A stretch of 64,000 bases of DNA from Streptomyces collinus. GTDB lineage: Bacteria > Actinomycetota > Actinomycetes > Streptomycetales > Streptomycetaceae. Where the stretch lies: NCBI RefSeq assembly GCF_031348265.1, contig NZ_CP133771.1:6572001-6636000 (forward strand), read 5' to 3'. How positions within the stretch are numbered: the stretch's first letter is position 1; every line of letters begins with the position of its first letter. The notes below the pieces were generated by a model. The model did not search any database. It saw only the letters and a program-made list of their open reading frames with translations, and was not told where the DNA came from. Shown piece by piece: positions 28,737 to 36,665 of this stretch. Made by a program: the position numbers and the translations under genes.

Positions 28737-30056
28737 CTACGCCCCCAGAACCCTCCGCAAGTAGTCGTTCTGGAACAGCCGATCAGGATCGAGCCGATCC
28801 CGCAGCGCCGTGAACTCACCGAAGCGCGGATACACCCGGGAGAAGTACTCGGCGTCCCGTGTGTGGACCTTGCCCCAGTGCGGACGGCCCTCGTGGGCGG
28901 TGAAGATGCGCTCGGCCGCCGTGAAGTACCGCTGGTAGGGGGTGCCCTGGAACATGTGGACGGCGATGTACGCGCTGTCCCGGCCGGACGCGGTGGACAG
29001 CGCGATGTCGTCGGCGGGGGCGGTGCGCACCTCGACCGGGAAGCTGACCCGGAGACCGGAGCGGTCCACCATCGCCTTCAGCTCGCGCAACGTCTCCACG
29101 ACCGCCGCGCGCGGAACGGCGTACTCCATCTCCATGAAGCGCACCCGGCGCGGGGACGTGAAGACCTTGTAAGGGATGTCCGTGTAGGTCCGTGCGGACA
29201 GGGCCTTGCTGGAGATCTGGGCGATCGCGGGGATCGTGGCGGGCACCGCGCGGCCGACCCAGTTGGCCACCTGGAAGACGCCGTTGGAGAGGAACTCGTC
29301 CTCGAACCAGCTCTTCAGCTGCGGCACGGGCTTTTCCGGGCCCGCGCTGCGGTTGTTGCGCTTGGTGTTGGTGCTGCCGGTGTGCGGGAACCAGTAGAAC
29401 TCGAAGTGCTCGTTCTCGGCCCAGAGTTCCTCGAAGTCGGAGAGGACCTTGTCGAACGGCATCGGCTCCTCGCGGGCCGTGAGCAGGAAGACCGGCTCGA
29501 CGGCGAAGGTGATCGCGGTGACGATGCCCAGGGCACCGAGGCCGATGCGGGCGGCGGCGAAGACCTCCGGGTTCTCCTTCTCGGAGCACGTGAGCACGGA
29601 ACCGTCGGCGGTGACCAGCTCCAGCCCCTTGATCTGGGCGGCGATCGAGCCGGAGTCCCGCCCCGTGCCGTGCGTGCCGGTACTGGTGGCGCCGGAGACC
29701 GTCTGCTCCATGATGTCGCCCATGTTCGTGAGCGACAGGCCCTCGCGGGCGAGGGCCGTGTTGAGCCTCTTGAGCGGGGTGCCGGCCTCCACCGTGACCG
29801 TCATGTTCTCGCGGTCGACGTTGCGTATGCCGGTCAGCAGTTGAGGGCGGATCAACATGCCGTCCGTCGCGGCTATGGAGGTGAAGGAGTGCCCGGCGCC
29901 GACGGCCTTCACCTTCAGACCGTCCTCGGCGGCCCGCCGCACCGCGGCGGCCAGCTCGTCCACGGAAGCAGGGGTGACCTCCCGCGCGGGACGGGCCGAG
30001 ACGTTGCCGCCCCAGTTACGCCACGTGCCGTTCTTTCCGTTCGCTGTGCTGCTCAA
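28737..30056 (-). CDS. FAD-dependent D-arabinono-1,4-lactone oxidase family enzyme
   Basis: A 439-residue VAO/PCMH-fold oxidoreductase that oxidises an aldono-lactone or alditol, using FAD. The FAD-binding module includes VKAVGAGHSFTSIAATDG, where the His after AG is the usual flavinylation site (GHS), and QTVSGATSTGTHGTGRDSG. The C-terminal ALO domain ends with HWGKVHTRD and FQNDYLRRVLG. The start is a TTG at 30056 preceded by GGGGAGG six bases upstream; the frame extends beyond but only into the neighbouring MFS gene. It overlaps the end of that gene by 41 bases, implying coupled translation. Confidence 0.87.
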   Translation of the reverse strand: MSSTANGKNGTWRNWGGNVSARPAREVTPASVDELAAAVRRAAEDGLKVKAVGAGHSFTSIAATDGMLIRPQLLTGIRNVDRENMTVTVEAGTPLKRLNTALAREGLSLTNMGDIMEQTVSGATSTGTHGTGRDSGSIAAQIKGLELVTADGSVLTCSEKENPEVFAAARIGLGALGIVTAITFAVEPVFLLTAREEPMPFDKVLSDFEELWAENEHFEFYWFPHTGSTNTKRNNRSAGPEKPVPQLKSWFEDEFLSNGVFQVANWVGRAVPATIPAIAQISSKALSARTYTDIPYKVFTSPRRVRFMEMEYAVPRAAVVETLRELKAMVDRSGLRVSFPVEVRTAPADDIALSTASGRDSAYIAVHMFQGTPYQRYFTAAERIFTAHEGRPHWGKVHTRDAEYFSRVYPRFGEFTALRDRLDPDRLFQNDYLRRVLGA

Positions 30057-31254
30057 CGGAGCCTCCCCGACCCGGTGCCGGTCGCTTGAGCCGGCGGAAC
30101 CCGAGGAAACCCACCGCGACCGCGACGGCCCCGGCCACCGCCGGAACCCCGTACCCGGCACGCGCCCCGGCCGCGTCGATCACCCAGCCGGCCGCGGAGG
30201 AGCCGAGTGCGACACCCGCCGCGAGCCCGGTGCTCACCCAGGTCATGCCCTCGGTGAGCTGCGCGCGTGGTACGTGCTCTTCGATGAGGGACATGGTCGT
30301 GATCATCGTCGGAGCGATGGACAGACCCGCAACGAACAGCGCCACGGCCAGAAACGGCAAGTTTCCGACCAGTAGGAGGGGGATCATACTCACGGCCATG
30401 GCACACACGCCCAGCAGCCACCGGCGTTCCGGTGGTCCGGCGAAGTGCAGCAGCCCGTAGACCATCCCCGCCACACAGGAGCCCGCCGCGTACACCGCGA
30501 GGACGATGCTGGCGGCGGCCTTGTGCCCCTCCTCCTCGGCGAAGGCCACGGTGACCACGTCGACCGCCCCGAAGATCGCCCCGGTCGCCACGAAGGTGGC
30601 CACCAGGACCTGAAGGCCCCGCGAGCGCATCGCCGTGCCGCCGCCCCGCCGCTCGCGCGGGTGGGGTGCGGGCTCGGTGGCGCGCTGCGCGGTCAGCGAG
30701 AAGACGCCGGCCGCCAGGAAGCAGGCGGCGAGCAGCGGACCGGCCTCCGGGAACCAGGCCGTGGACAGGCCGATGGAGATGATCGGCCCGAAGATGAAGC
30801 ACACCTCGTCCACCACGGACTCGAAGGAGTACGCCGTGTGCAGTTGCGGCGTCCCCCGGTACAGGGCCGCCCAGCGGGCCCGGATCATCGCGCCGACGCT
30901 CGGGACGCAGCCGATGCCCACGCACGCCGCGAACAGCACCCAGTCGGGCCACCCGTAGTGCGCCGCACACAGCAGGAGGGCCGCCGCGGCCAGCGAGATC
31001 AGCGTCGCCGGGCGCAGCACCCGCCGCTGCCCGTACTGGTCGACCAGCCGCGACACCTGCGGTCCGGCCACCGCCGCGGACAGTGCGATGGTGGCCGACA
31101 GGGCACCGGCCAGGCCGTACCTCCCAGTGAGCTGCGAGATCATCGTGACCACGCCGATGCCCATCATCGACAGCGGGAGGCGACCGAGGAAACCCGCGAC
31201 GGAGAAACCCTTGGAGCCGGGAGCTGCGAACAGGGCGCGGTAGGGGCTGGGCAC
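30016..31254 (-). CDS. MFS transporter
   Basis: A 412-residue major facilitator protein with twelve predicted helices. The first helices contain GFLGRLPLSMMGIGVVTMIS and the loop 2-3 motif DQYGQRRVLRPA (degenerate DRxGRR). A central basic loop (PHPRERRGGGTAMRSRG) separates the halves. Homologues are annotated as drug or sugar exporters; the substrate is unknown, but the overlapping lactone oxidase downstream could act on a related compound. GTG start at 31254. It is divergent from ferrochelatase across a 156-base gap that holds an 8-base inverted repeat. Confidence 0.88.
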   Translation of the reverse strand: MPSPYRALFAAPGSKGFSVAGFLGRLPLSMMGIGVVTMISQLTGRYGLAGALSATIALSAAVAGPQVSRLVDQYGQRRVLRPATLISLAAAALLLCAAHYGWPDWVLFAACVGIGCVPSVGAMIRARWAALYRGTPQLHTAYSFESVVDEVCFIFGPIISIGLSTAWFPEAGPLLAACFLAAGVFSLTAQRATEPAPHPRERRGGGTAMRSRGLQVLVATFVATGAIFGAVDVVTVAFAEEEGHKAAASIVLAVYAAGSCVAGMVYGLLHFAGPPERRWLLGVCAMAVSMIPLLLVGNLPFLAVALFVAGLSIAPTMITTMSLIEEHVPRAQLTEGMTWVSTGLAAGVALGSSAAGWVIDAAGARAGYGVPAVAGAVAVAVGFLGFRRLKRPAPGRGGSVEQHSERKERHVA

Positions 31255-31272
31255 GAGGTCTCCGAAGGCTCA

Positions 31273-31303
31273 GTAAGCTGCGAACGCAGTCGACACAGCT
31301 TAC
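31273..31303. promoter_or_regulatory. Inverted repeat in MFS/ferrochelatase divergent region
   Basis: GTAAGCTG (31273-31280) and CAGCTTAC (31296-31303) form a perfect 8-base inverted repeat with a 15-base gap, 19 bases upstream of the MFS start. The size and spacing suit a dimeric repressor operator. The candidate regulator is not in the window. Confidence 0.5.
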
Positions 31304-31410
31304 GCCTGGAATGCCCGGCAGCCCCCGTTCGGCCCCGTCCCGGATCCGGCTGCCGCGCGGGGGCCACCCGCCGTTTCCCGGCTGTCAGTGCAGGGTGGCA
31401 GGATCGACTC

Positions 31411-32538
31411 ATGCCAGACGCGCGCGATGCCAGCCCCTACGACGCCCTGCTCCTGCTCTCGTTCGGCGGCCCGGAAGGCCCGGACGACGTGGTCCCGTTC
31501 CTGGAGAACGTCACACGTGGGCGCGGCATCCCCAAGGAACGCCTCAAGGAAGTCGGGCAGCACTACTTCCTGTTCGGCGGGGTCAGCCCGATCAACGACC
31601 AGAACCGCGCCCTGCTGGACGCCCTGCGCAAGGACTTCGCCGACCACGGCCTGGACCTCCCGGTCTACTGGGGCAACCGCAACTGGGCGCCGTACCTGAC
31701 GGACACGCTGCGCGAGATGGTCCGCGACGGCCGCCGCCGCATCCTGGTCCTCGCCACCAGCGCCTACGCCTCGTACTCGGGCTGCCGCCAGTACCGCGAG
31801 AACCTCGCCGACGCGCTCGCGGCCCTTGAGGCGGAGGGCCTGGAGCTGCCCGAGGTCGACAAGCTGCGGCACTACTTCAACCACCCCGGCTTCCTGGAGC
31901 CCATGATCGACGGGGTGCTCCAGTCCCTCGCCGAGCTCCCCGAGGACGTCCGGGACGGGGCGCACCTCGCCTTCTCGACGCACTCGATCCCGACGGCCTC
32001 CGCCGACACCTCCGGCCCCGTCGAGGAGCACGGCGACGGCGGCGCGTACGTGAAGCAGCACCTGGACGTGGCGCAGCAGATCGCCGACGCCGTCCGGGAA
32101 CGCACCGGCGTCGACCACCCCTGGCAGCTCGTCTACCAGTCCCGCTCCGGGGCCCCGCACATCCCGTGGCTGGAGCCCGACATCTGCGACCACCTCGACG
32201 AGCGGCACGCGGCCGGCGTCCCGGCCGTCGTCATCGCCCCCATCGGCTTCGTCTCCGACCACATGGAGGTCCTGTACGACCTCGACACGGAGGCCAAGGC
32301 CCGGGCCGAGGAGCTCGGGCTGCCGATGCGGCGCTCGGCCACCGTCGGCGCGGACCCGAGGTTCGCCGCCGCGATCCGCGAGCTGGTCGTGGAGCGTGCC
32401 GCAGCCGAGCGCGGGCAGGACGTCACACCGTGCGCCCTGGGCGCCCTGGGCGCGAGCCACAACCTCTGCCCGGTCGGCTGCTGCCCGGCCCGCGCCCCCC
32501 GGCCCGCCGCCGCGGGCGCCGACAGCACCTACGCGTGA
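31411..32538 (+). CDS. hemH: Ferrochelatase (coproporphyrin-type, HemH/CpfC)
   Basis: A 375-residue chelatase inserting Fe2+ into coproporphyrin III (the actinobacterial heme route). The ATG at 31411 begins MPDARDASPYDALLLLSFGG, a conserved start. The catalytic His lies in LAFSTHSIP and the metal-side Glu in SDHMEVLYDLD. Actinobacterial enzymes bind a [2Fe-2S] cluster, and candidate ligands are present: the internal GCRQYRENL Cys and the C-terminal ALGASHNLCPVGCCPA. It is followed eight bases later by an inositol monophosphatase gene. Confidence 0.92.
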   Translation: MPDARDASPYDALLLLSFGGPEGPDDVVPFLENVTRGRGIPKERLKEVGQHYFLFGGVSPINDQNRALLDALRKDFADHGLDLPVYWGNRNWAPYLTDTLREMVRDGRRRILVLATSAYASYSGCRQYRENLADALAALEAEGLELPEVDKLRHYFNHPGFLEPMIDGVLQSLAELPEDVRDGAHLAFSTHSIPTASADTSGPVEEHGDGGAYVKQHLDVAQQIADAVRERTGVDHPWQLVYQSRSGAPHIPWLEPDICDHLDERHAAGVPAVVIAPIGFVSDHMEVLYDLDTEAKARAEELGLPMRRSATVGADPRFAAAIRELVVERAAAERGQDVTPCALGALGASHNLCPVGCCPARAPRPAAAGADSTYA

Positions 32539-32546
32539 GGAGCCCC

Positions 32547-33362
32547 GTGACCGACCCCCTGCACACGGACCTGCTCGAACTCGCCCAGGAGGCCGCCCGC
32601 CGCGCCGGCGCGCTGCTGCGAGACGGGCGTCCGGCCGACCTCGCGGTCGCCGCGACCAAGTCCAGCCCCATCGACGTCGTCACCGAGATGGACATCGCGG
32701 CGGAGAAGCTGATCACGGACCTGATCGCCGAGCGCCGCCCGGACGACGGGATCCTCGGCGAGGAGGGGGCCGCCACAGAGGGCACGAGCGGCGTCCGCTG
32801 GGTGATCGACCCGCTCGACGGCACGGTGAACTACCTGTACGGGCTGCCCACCTGGGCCGTCTCCATCGCCGCCGAGCAGGACGGCGAGACCGTCGTCGGC
32901 GTCGTCACGGCCCCGATGCGCGGCGAGACGTTCCACGCCGTGCGCGGCCGGGGTGCCTGGGCCACCGGGGCCTGGGACGGCGAGCGCACTCTGGCCTGCC
33001 GCCCCGCGCCGCCTCTGGACCAGGCGCTGGTCTCCACGGGCTTCAACTACGTCGCCGACGTCCGTGCCCACCAGGCCGATGTGGCCCAGCGGCTGATCCC
33101 ACTGCTGCGCGACATCCGGCGCGGCGGCTCGGCCGCGGTCGACCTGTGCGACGTGGCCGCCGGACGCCTCGACGGCTACTACGAGCGCGGTCTGCACCCC
33201 TGGGACCTCGCGGCGGGGGACCTGATCGCCCGGGAGGCGGGCGCGCTGACCGGTGGGCGCCCCGGAGAGCGCCCGTCGGGCGATCTGGCAGTGGCGGGGA
33301 CCCCCGGCGTCTTCGAGCCCCTCCAGCGCCTCCTGGAGGACTTCGGGGCGTGGCACGACTGA
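32547..33362 (+). CDS. Inositol monophosphatase family protein
   Basis: A 271-residue Mg2+/Li+-sensitive phosphatase. Metal-binding motifs are complete: GEEGA (about 72-76), WVIDPLDGTVNYLYGLP and the C-terminal HPWDLAAGDLIAREAGA. It probably dephosphorylates inositol-1-phosphate or a related compound (histidinol-phosphate and fructose-1,6-bisphosphate are other family substrates), in the cytosol; mycothiol and phosphoinositide lipid synthesis are likely beneficiaries in actinomycetes. GTG start 32547, eight bases after hemH, likely same transcript. A very stable terminator follows. Confidence 0.88.
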   Translation: MTDPLHTDLLELAQEAARRAGALLRDGRPADLAVAATKSSPIDVVTEMDIAAEKLITDLIAERRPDDGILGEEGAATEGTSGVRWVIDPLDGTVNYLYGLPTWAVSIAAEQDGETVVGVVTAPMRGETFHAVRGRGAWATGAWDGERTLACRPAPPLDQALVSTGFNYVADVRAHQADVAQRLIPLLRDIRRGGSAAVDLCDVAAGRLDGYYERGLHPWDLAAGDLIAREAGALTGGRPGERPSGDLAVAGTPGVFEPLQRLLEDFGAWHD

Positions 33363-33416
33363 GAGGGCCCGGGGCCCGACGTGCGCCGAGCACCGGGTGC
33401 AGCGGCCCCACGGAAA

Positions 33417-33457
33417 CGGAGCGGGCCCCGGCGCTGGATTCGCCGGGGCCCGCTCCG
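33417..33457. terminator. Bidirectional terminator
   Basis: 17-base perfect stem CGGAGCGGGCCCCGGCG (33417-33433) / CGCCGGGGCCCGCTCCG (33441-33457), 7-base loop, between the convergent phosphatase gene and the 58-residue protein gene. Confidence 0.85.
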
Positions 33458-33467
33458 TACGGCCTGA

Positions 33468-33644
33468 TCAGACGCCGCTCGTCGCGCTGACCTCCACACC
33501 GTGCTCGGCGGCGAGACGGCGCAGGTCGTCGAGTTCGCCCTGCTCCACATCGACGAGGAAGTCGTCGCCCTCGTCGCGAGCCCGGGACAGATCGGACTCG
33601 GTCGCCCTTATGCGCTGCAGAAGTCCTGCGGTGAATGCGTCCAT
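33468..33644 (-). CDS. Conserved 58-residue helical protein
   Basis: MDAFTAGLLQRIRATESDLS onward: a small, strongly charged protein (19 acidic or basic residues in the first 45) predicted to form two amphipathic helices, RIRATESDLSRARDEGDD and VEQGELDDLRRLAAEHGV. I recall near-identical short proteins at this position in other Streptomyces genomes, between the inositol phosphatase and cutRS. The ATG at 33644 gives this conserved N-terminus. It reads toward the terminator at 33417-33457. No function is known to me. Confidence 0.7.
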   Translation of the reverse strand: MDAFTAGLLQRIRATESDLSRARDEGDDFLVDVEQGELDDLRRLAAEHGVEVSATSGV

Positions 33645-34056
33645 GCTGCGCCCCCTCGTCCTGGGTCGTGGGTCGATGGCACGGGGGTGTGCCGTTCGGA
33701 AGGGACGATCACGCCGCCTGTGGATGCCCAGCGCCGCTCGGCCGGGCGGCGACGGTGCCGGACACCCACGCCCGCCCTGCGGAAAGCGGATTGATGCGCA
33801 CCGCATGGTGGTGCGGCGCCAGCAGAGCGTGATCGTGGGATGTAAAGCCGTCCTCCCCAAGCTCCCTTCCGTGGAAACCTAACCGGAGGAGAAAATCTCG
33901 TATTCCCCCTCGGGTCACCGCCCTCTCACCCGCCTTACCTCCGACTTATGGCCGAAAAGGGCAGGATGGAGGGCAACACCAGGGAAACGTCGAAGACCCC
34001 TGCCCGCGTGCGCCCGTGAAGGGCTGCGCGGGTGGACATGAGGAAGGACCAGGAAC
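33645..34056. other. Divergent intergenic region upstream of cutR
   Basis: About 410 bases. The right end carries a GAGGAAGGACCAGGAAC ribosome binding site for cutR. An AT-richer patch at 33840-33905 (AACCTAACCGGAGGAGAAAA) is the likeliest promoter area. An open frame on the - strand (33709-33918) has poor codon bias and is rejected. No repeat I can defend. Confidence 0.4.
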
Positions 34057-34710
34057 GTGCGCGTACTCGTCGTCGAGGACGAGCAACTGCTCGCCGATGC
34101 GGTGGCCACCGGACTGCGCCGGGAGGCCATGGCCGTCGACGTCGTGTACGACGGCGCGGCCGCCCTGGAGCGTATCGGGGTCAACGACTACGACGTGGTC
34201 GTCCTCGACCGCGACCTGCCCCTCGTGCACGGCGACGACGTCTGCCGCAAGATCGTCGAGCTGGGCATGCCCACGCGCGTGCTGATGCTGACGGCCTCCG
34301 GCGACGTCAGCGACCGGGTCGAAGGGCTGGAGATCGGCGCCGACGACTACCTGCCCAAGCCGTTCGCGTTCAGTGAGCTCATCGCGCGCGTGCGCGCCCT
34401 CGGCCGGCGCACCAGCGTGCCCCTGCCGCCCGTGCTGGAGCGCGCCGGGATCAAGCTCGACCCCAACCGCCGCGAGGTCTTCCGCGACGGCAAGGAGGTC
34501 CAGCTCGCTCCCAAGGAGTTCGCCGTCCTGGAGGTCCTGATGCGCAGCGAGGGCGCCGTCGTCTCCGCGGAGCAGCTCCTGGAGAAGGCCTGGGACGAGA
34601 ACACCGACCCGTTCACCAACGTGGTGCGCGTGACGGTCATGACCCTGCGCCGCAAGCTGGGCGAGCCGCCCGTCATCGTCACCGTCCCCGGTTCCGGCTA
34701 CCGGATCTGA
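34057..34710 (+). CDS. cutR: Response regulator CutR (OmpR family)
   Basis: A 217-residue OmpR/PhoB-type regulator. The receiver has VVEDEQ, phosphoacceptor Asp51 (VVVLDRDLPLVHGDD), the switch Thr in MLTASGD and LPKPFAFSEL. The winged-helix effector begins ~130 with DPNRREVFRDGKEVQLAPKE and ends with the recognition wing TVPGSGYRI. CutRS was first described in S. lividans as linked to copper/melanin and is now tied to the secretion-stress response. GTG start, seven bases before CutS; the two form one operon. Confidence 0.92.
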   Translation: MRVLVVEDEQLLADAVATGLRREAMAVDVVYDGAAALERIGVNDYDVVVLDRDLPLVHGDDVCRKIVELGMPTRVLMLTASGDVSDRVEGLEIGADDYLPKPFAFSELIARVRALGRRTSVPLPPVLERAGIKLDPNRREVFRDGKEVQLAPKEFAVLEVLMRSEGAVVSAEQLLEKAWDENTDPFTNVVRVTVMTLRRKLGEPPVIVTVPGSGYRI

Positions 34711-34716
34711 TACCCC

Positions 34717-35949
34717 GTGGCAACGACCCCCGCGCCCCCGCAGGCGCCCCCCAAGCCCACCTGGGACCCCAGAAGGCCCGTGCCGCCCTTCCCCTGGCTG
34801 CGCCCGACCATCCGCATACGGCTCACGCTGCTCTACGGCGGCATGTTCCTGATCGCGGGCATCCTGCTGCTGTCGATCATCTACCTGCTGGCCGCCCAGG
34901 CCCTGAACGTGGGCAGCGAGCTGCCGTTCAAGATCGTCGAGGGCAAGGTCACCAGCGACATCTGCAACCTGCCCGACCAGGCCTCGCCCGCCGAGTTCAA
35001 CAACGCGATGAACCACTGCGTCAACGAGCAGCGCCAGAACGCCCTGGACAACCTGCTCAGCCGCTCGCTGCTGGCCCTGCTGGGCCTGGCGGTCATCGCG
35101 TTCGCCTTCGGTTACGCCATGGCCGGCCGCGTCCTGTCGCCGCTGGGCCGGATCACCCGCACCGCCCGCGCGGTGGCCGGCTCCGACCTCTCCCGGCGGA
35201 TCGAGCTGGACGGCCCGGACGACGAGCTGAAGGAGCTGGCCGACACCTTCGACGACATGCTGGAGCGCCTCCAGCGCGCCTTCACCGCCCAGCAGCGCTT
35301 CGTCGGCAACGCCTCGCACGAACTGAGAACGCCGTTGGCGATCAACCGCACCCTCCTCGAGGTGCACCTGTCCGACCCGGGCGCCCCCACCGAACTCCAG
35401 CAGCTCGGCAAGACGCTGCTGGCCACCAACGAGCGCAGCGAGCAGCTGGTGGAGGGCCTGCTGCTGCTCGCCCGCAGCGACAACCAGATCGTCGAGCGGG
35501 GGCCGGTGGACCTCGCCGAGGTCGCCGAGCAGGCCATCGACCAGGTCCGCGGGGAGGCCGCCGGCAAGGGCGTGAGCATCCGCGGCGAGCAGAAGCCCGC
35601 GGTCGTCCAGGGCAATGGCGTGCTGCTGGAGCGGATCGCGCTCAACCTGGTGCAGAACGCCGTGCGCTACAACGTGGCGGAGGACGGCTGGGTCGAGGTC
35701 ACCACCGACGTCCAGCACGGCCAGGCGGTCCTGGTCGTCGCCAACACGGGCCCGGTCGTGCCGGCGTACGAGATCGACAACCTCTTCGAGCCGTTCCGGC
35801 GACTGCGCACGGAGCGGACGGGCAGCGACAAGGGCGTGGGGCTCGGCCTGTCCATCGTCCGGTCCGTGGCCCGGGCGCACGGCGGGCACATCTACGCCCA
35901 GCCGCGTGAGGGGGGTGGACTCGTCATGCGCGTCACGCTGCCGATCTGA
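34717..35949 (+). CDS. cutS: Sensor histidine kinase CutS
   Basis: A 410-residue membrane kinase. Order: cytosolic Pro-rich N-terminus, TM1 (~37-61), a short extracytoplasmic sensor (~62-113) with exactly two cysteines, Cys83 (SDICNLPD) and Cys101 (MNHCVNEQ), TM2 (~117-137), HAMP, phosphoacceptor His201 (NASHELRTPLA), and a HATPase domain with NLVQNAVRYNV and KGVGLGLSIVRSVARAHGG. A disulfide-capable cysteine pair outside the membrane fits the reported role in sensing failed extracellular disulfide formation. GTG at 34717. Confidence 0.92.
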   Translation: MATTPAPPQAPPKPTWDPRRPVPPFPWLRPTIRIRLTLLYGGMFLIAGILLLSIIYLLAAQALNVGSELPFKIVEGKVTSDICNLPDQASPAEFNNAMNHCVNEQRQNALDNLLSRSLLALLGLAVIAFAFGYAMAGRVLSPLGRITRTARAVAGSDLSRRIELDGPDDELKELADTFDDMLERLQRAFTAQQRFVGNASHELRTPLAINRTLLEVHLSDPGAPTELQQLGKTLLATNERSEQLVEGLLLLARSDNQIVERGPVDLAEVAEQAIDQVRGEAAGKGVSIRGEQKPAVVQGNGVLLERIALNLVQNAVRYNVAEDGWVEVTTDVQHGQAVLVVANTGPVVPAYEIDNLFEPFRRLRTERTGSDKGVGLGLSIVRSVARAHGGHIYAQPREGGGLVMRVTLPI

Positions 35950-36355
35950 GATCATGTCGCCGATCCACTCGGCGTCACACGGGGATGTTCGCTTTGCGCG
36001 GAATTTTTTGAGCTTCACCGCGCGTGCACCGTGTGTGATCGATCACAGGGACGCCTTTCCGGCCATCTACTCTCTGTGATCATGCCCGTTGTCGGAAAGT
36101 CGGGATAATCCCGGTTTTCGGGGGTCTTGATCACGGGAAGTACACGGTGAGACGCCTTTGGCGTGCAGCATTCGGACCGTGTACGGTCCCCATCGCCATC
36201 CAAGCCGATCACTCTTGAGGAGTCCGGTTGGGTGTCGATTGAGTAACAGACCTTGATGTGAGGCAAAATCTCCGCCTCAGGTCGGGCACAAGTCCGGCCT
36301 CTCACGCGTTACGTGCGCTGGAGACACCGCAGACACCCAGAGGGGGAGAGCGACC
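35950..36355 (+). promoter_or_regulatory. DUF4193 upstream region with TGTGATC palindrome
   Basis: A 406-base gap between cutS and the DUF4193 gene. It contains the perfect 14-base palindrome TGTGATCGATCACA (36034-36047) and three further half-sites: TGTGATCATG (36075-36084), TTGATCACGG (36127-36136) and CCGATCACTC (36205-36214). Around 36000 there is a TTTTTT run. It is the most AT-rich non-coding stretch in the core part of the window. The structure suggests an operator array or a non-coding RNA; neither can be proven. Confidence 0.45.
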
Positions 36356-36652
36356 ATGGCAACCGATTACGACACTCCACGCAAGACCGACGACGACGTC
36401 GACTCGGACAGCCTCGAAGAGCTGAAGGCTCGGAGGAACGACAAGTCGGCCTCCGCCGTGGACGTCGACGAGTTCGAGGCCGCAGAAGGCCTCGAACTGC
36501 CCGGAGCCGACCTCTCGAACGAGGAACTGGCCGTCCGGGTGCTCCCGAAGCAGCAGGACGAGTTCACGTGCATGAGCTGCTTCCTGGTGCACCACCGCAG
36601 CCAGCTGGCCCGGGAGAAGAACGGTCAGCCGATCTGCCGCGACTGCGACTGA
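36356..36652 (+). CDS. DUF4193 zinc-ribbon-like acidic protein
   Basis: A 98-residue actinobacterial protein. The first 70 residues are very acidic (DDDVDSDSLEEL, ADLSNEELAVRV); the C-terminus is a CXXC...CXXC zinc knuckle, TCMSCFLVHHRSQLA and PICRDCD. Such acidic zinc-ribbon proteins often contact RNA polymerase or other nucleic-acid machinery, but I know of no proven function for DUF4193. The ATG at 36356 has GAGGGGGAGAG upstream. It lies 13 bases before the next gene and is probably cotranscribed with it. Confidence 0.85.
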   Translation: MATDYDTPRKTDDDVDSDSLEELKARRNDKSASAVDVDEFEAAEGLELPGADLSNEELAVRVLPKQQDEFTCMSCFLVHHRSQLAREKNGQPICRDCD

Positions 36653-36665
36653 GGGCGGGTCGGCC

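Noticed and set aside
33709..33918. 69-codon frame on the - strand upstream of cutR
   Set aside because: Codon usage is unlike local genes (many A/T third positions, TTA and ATA codons), with no recognised sequence.
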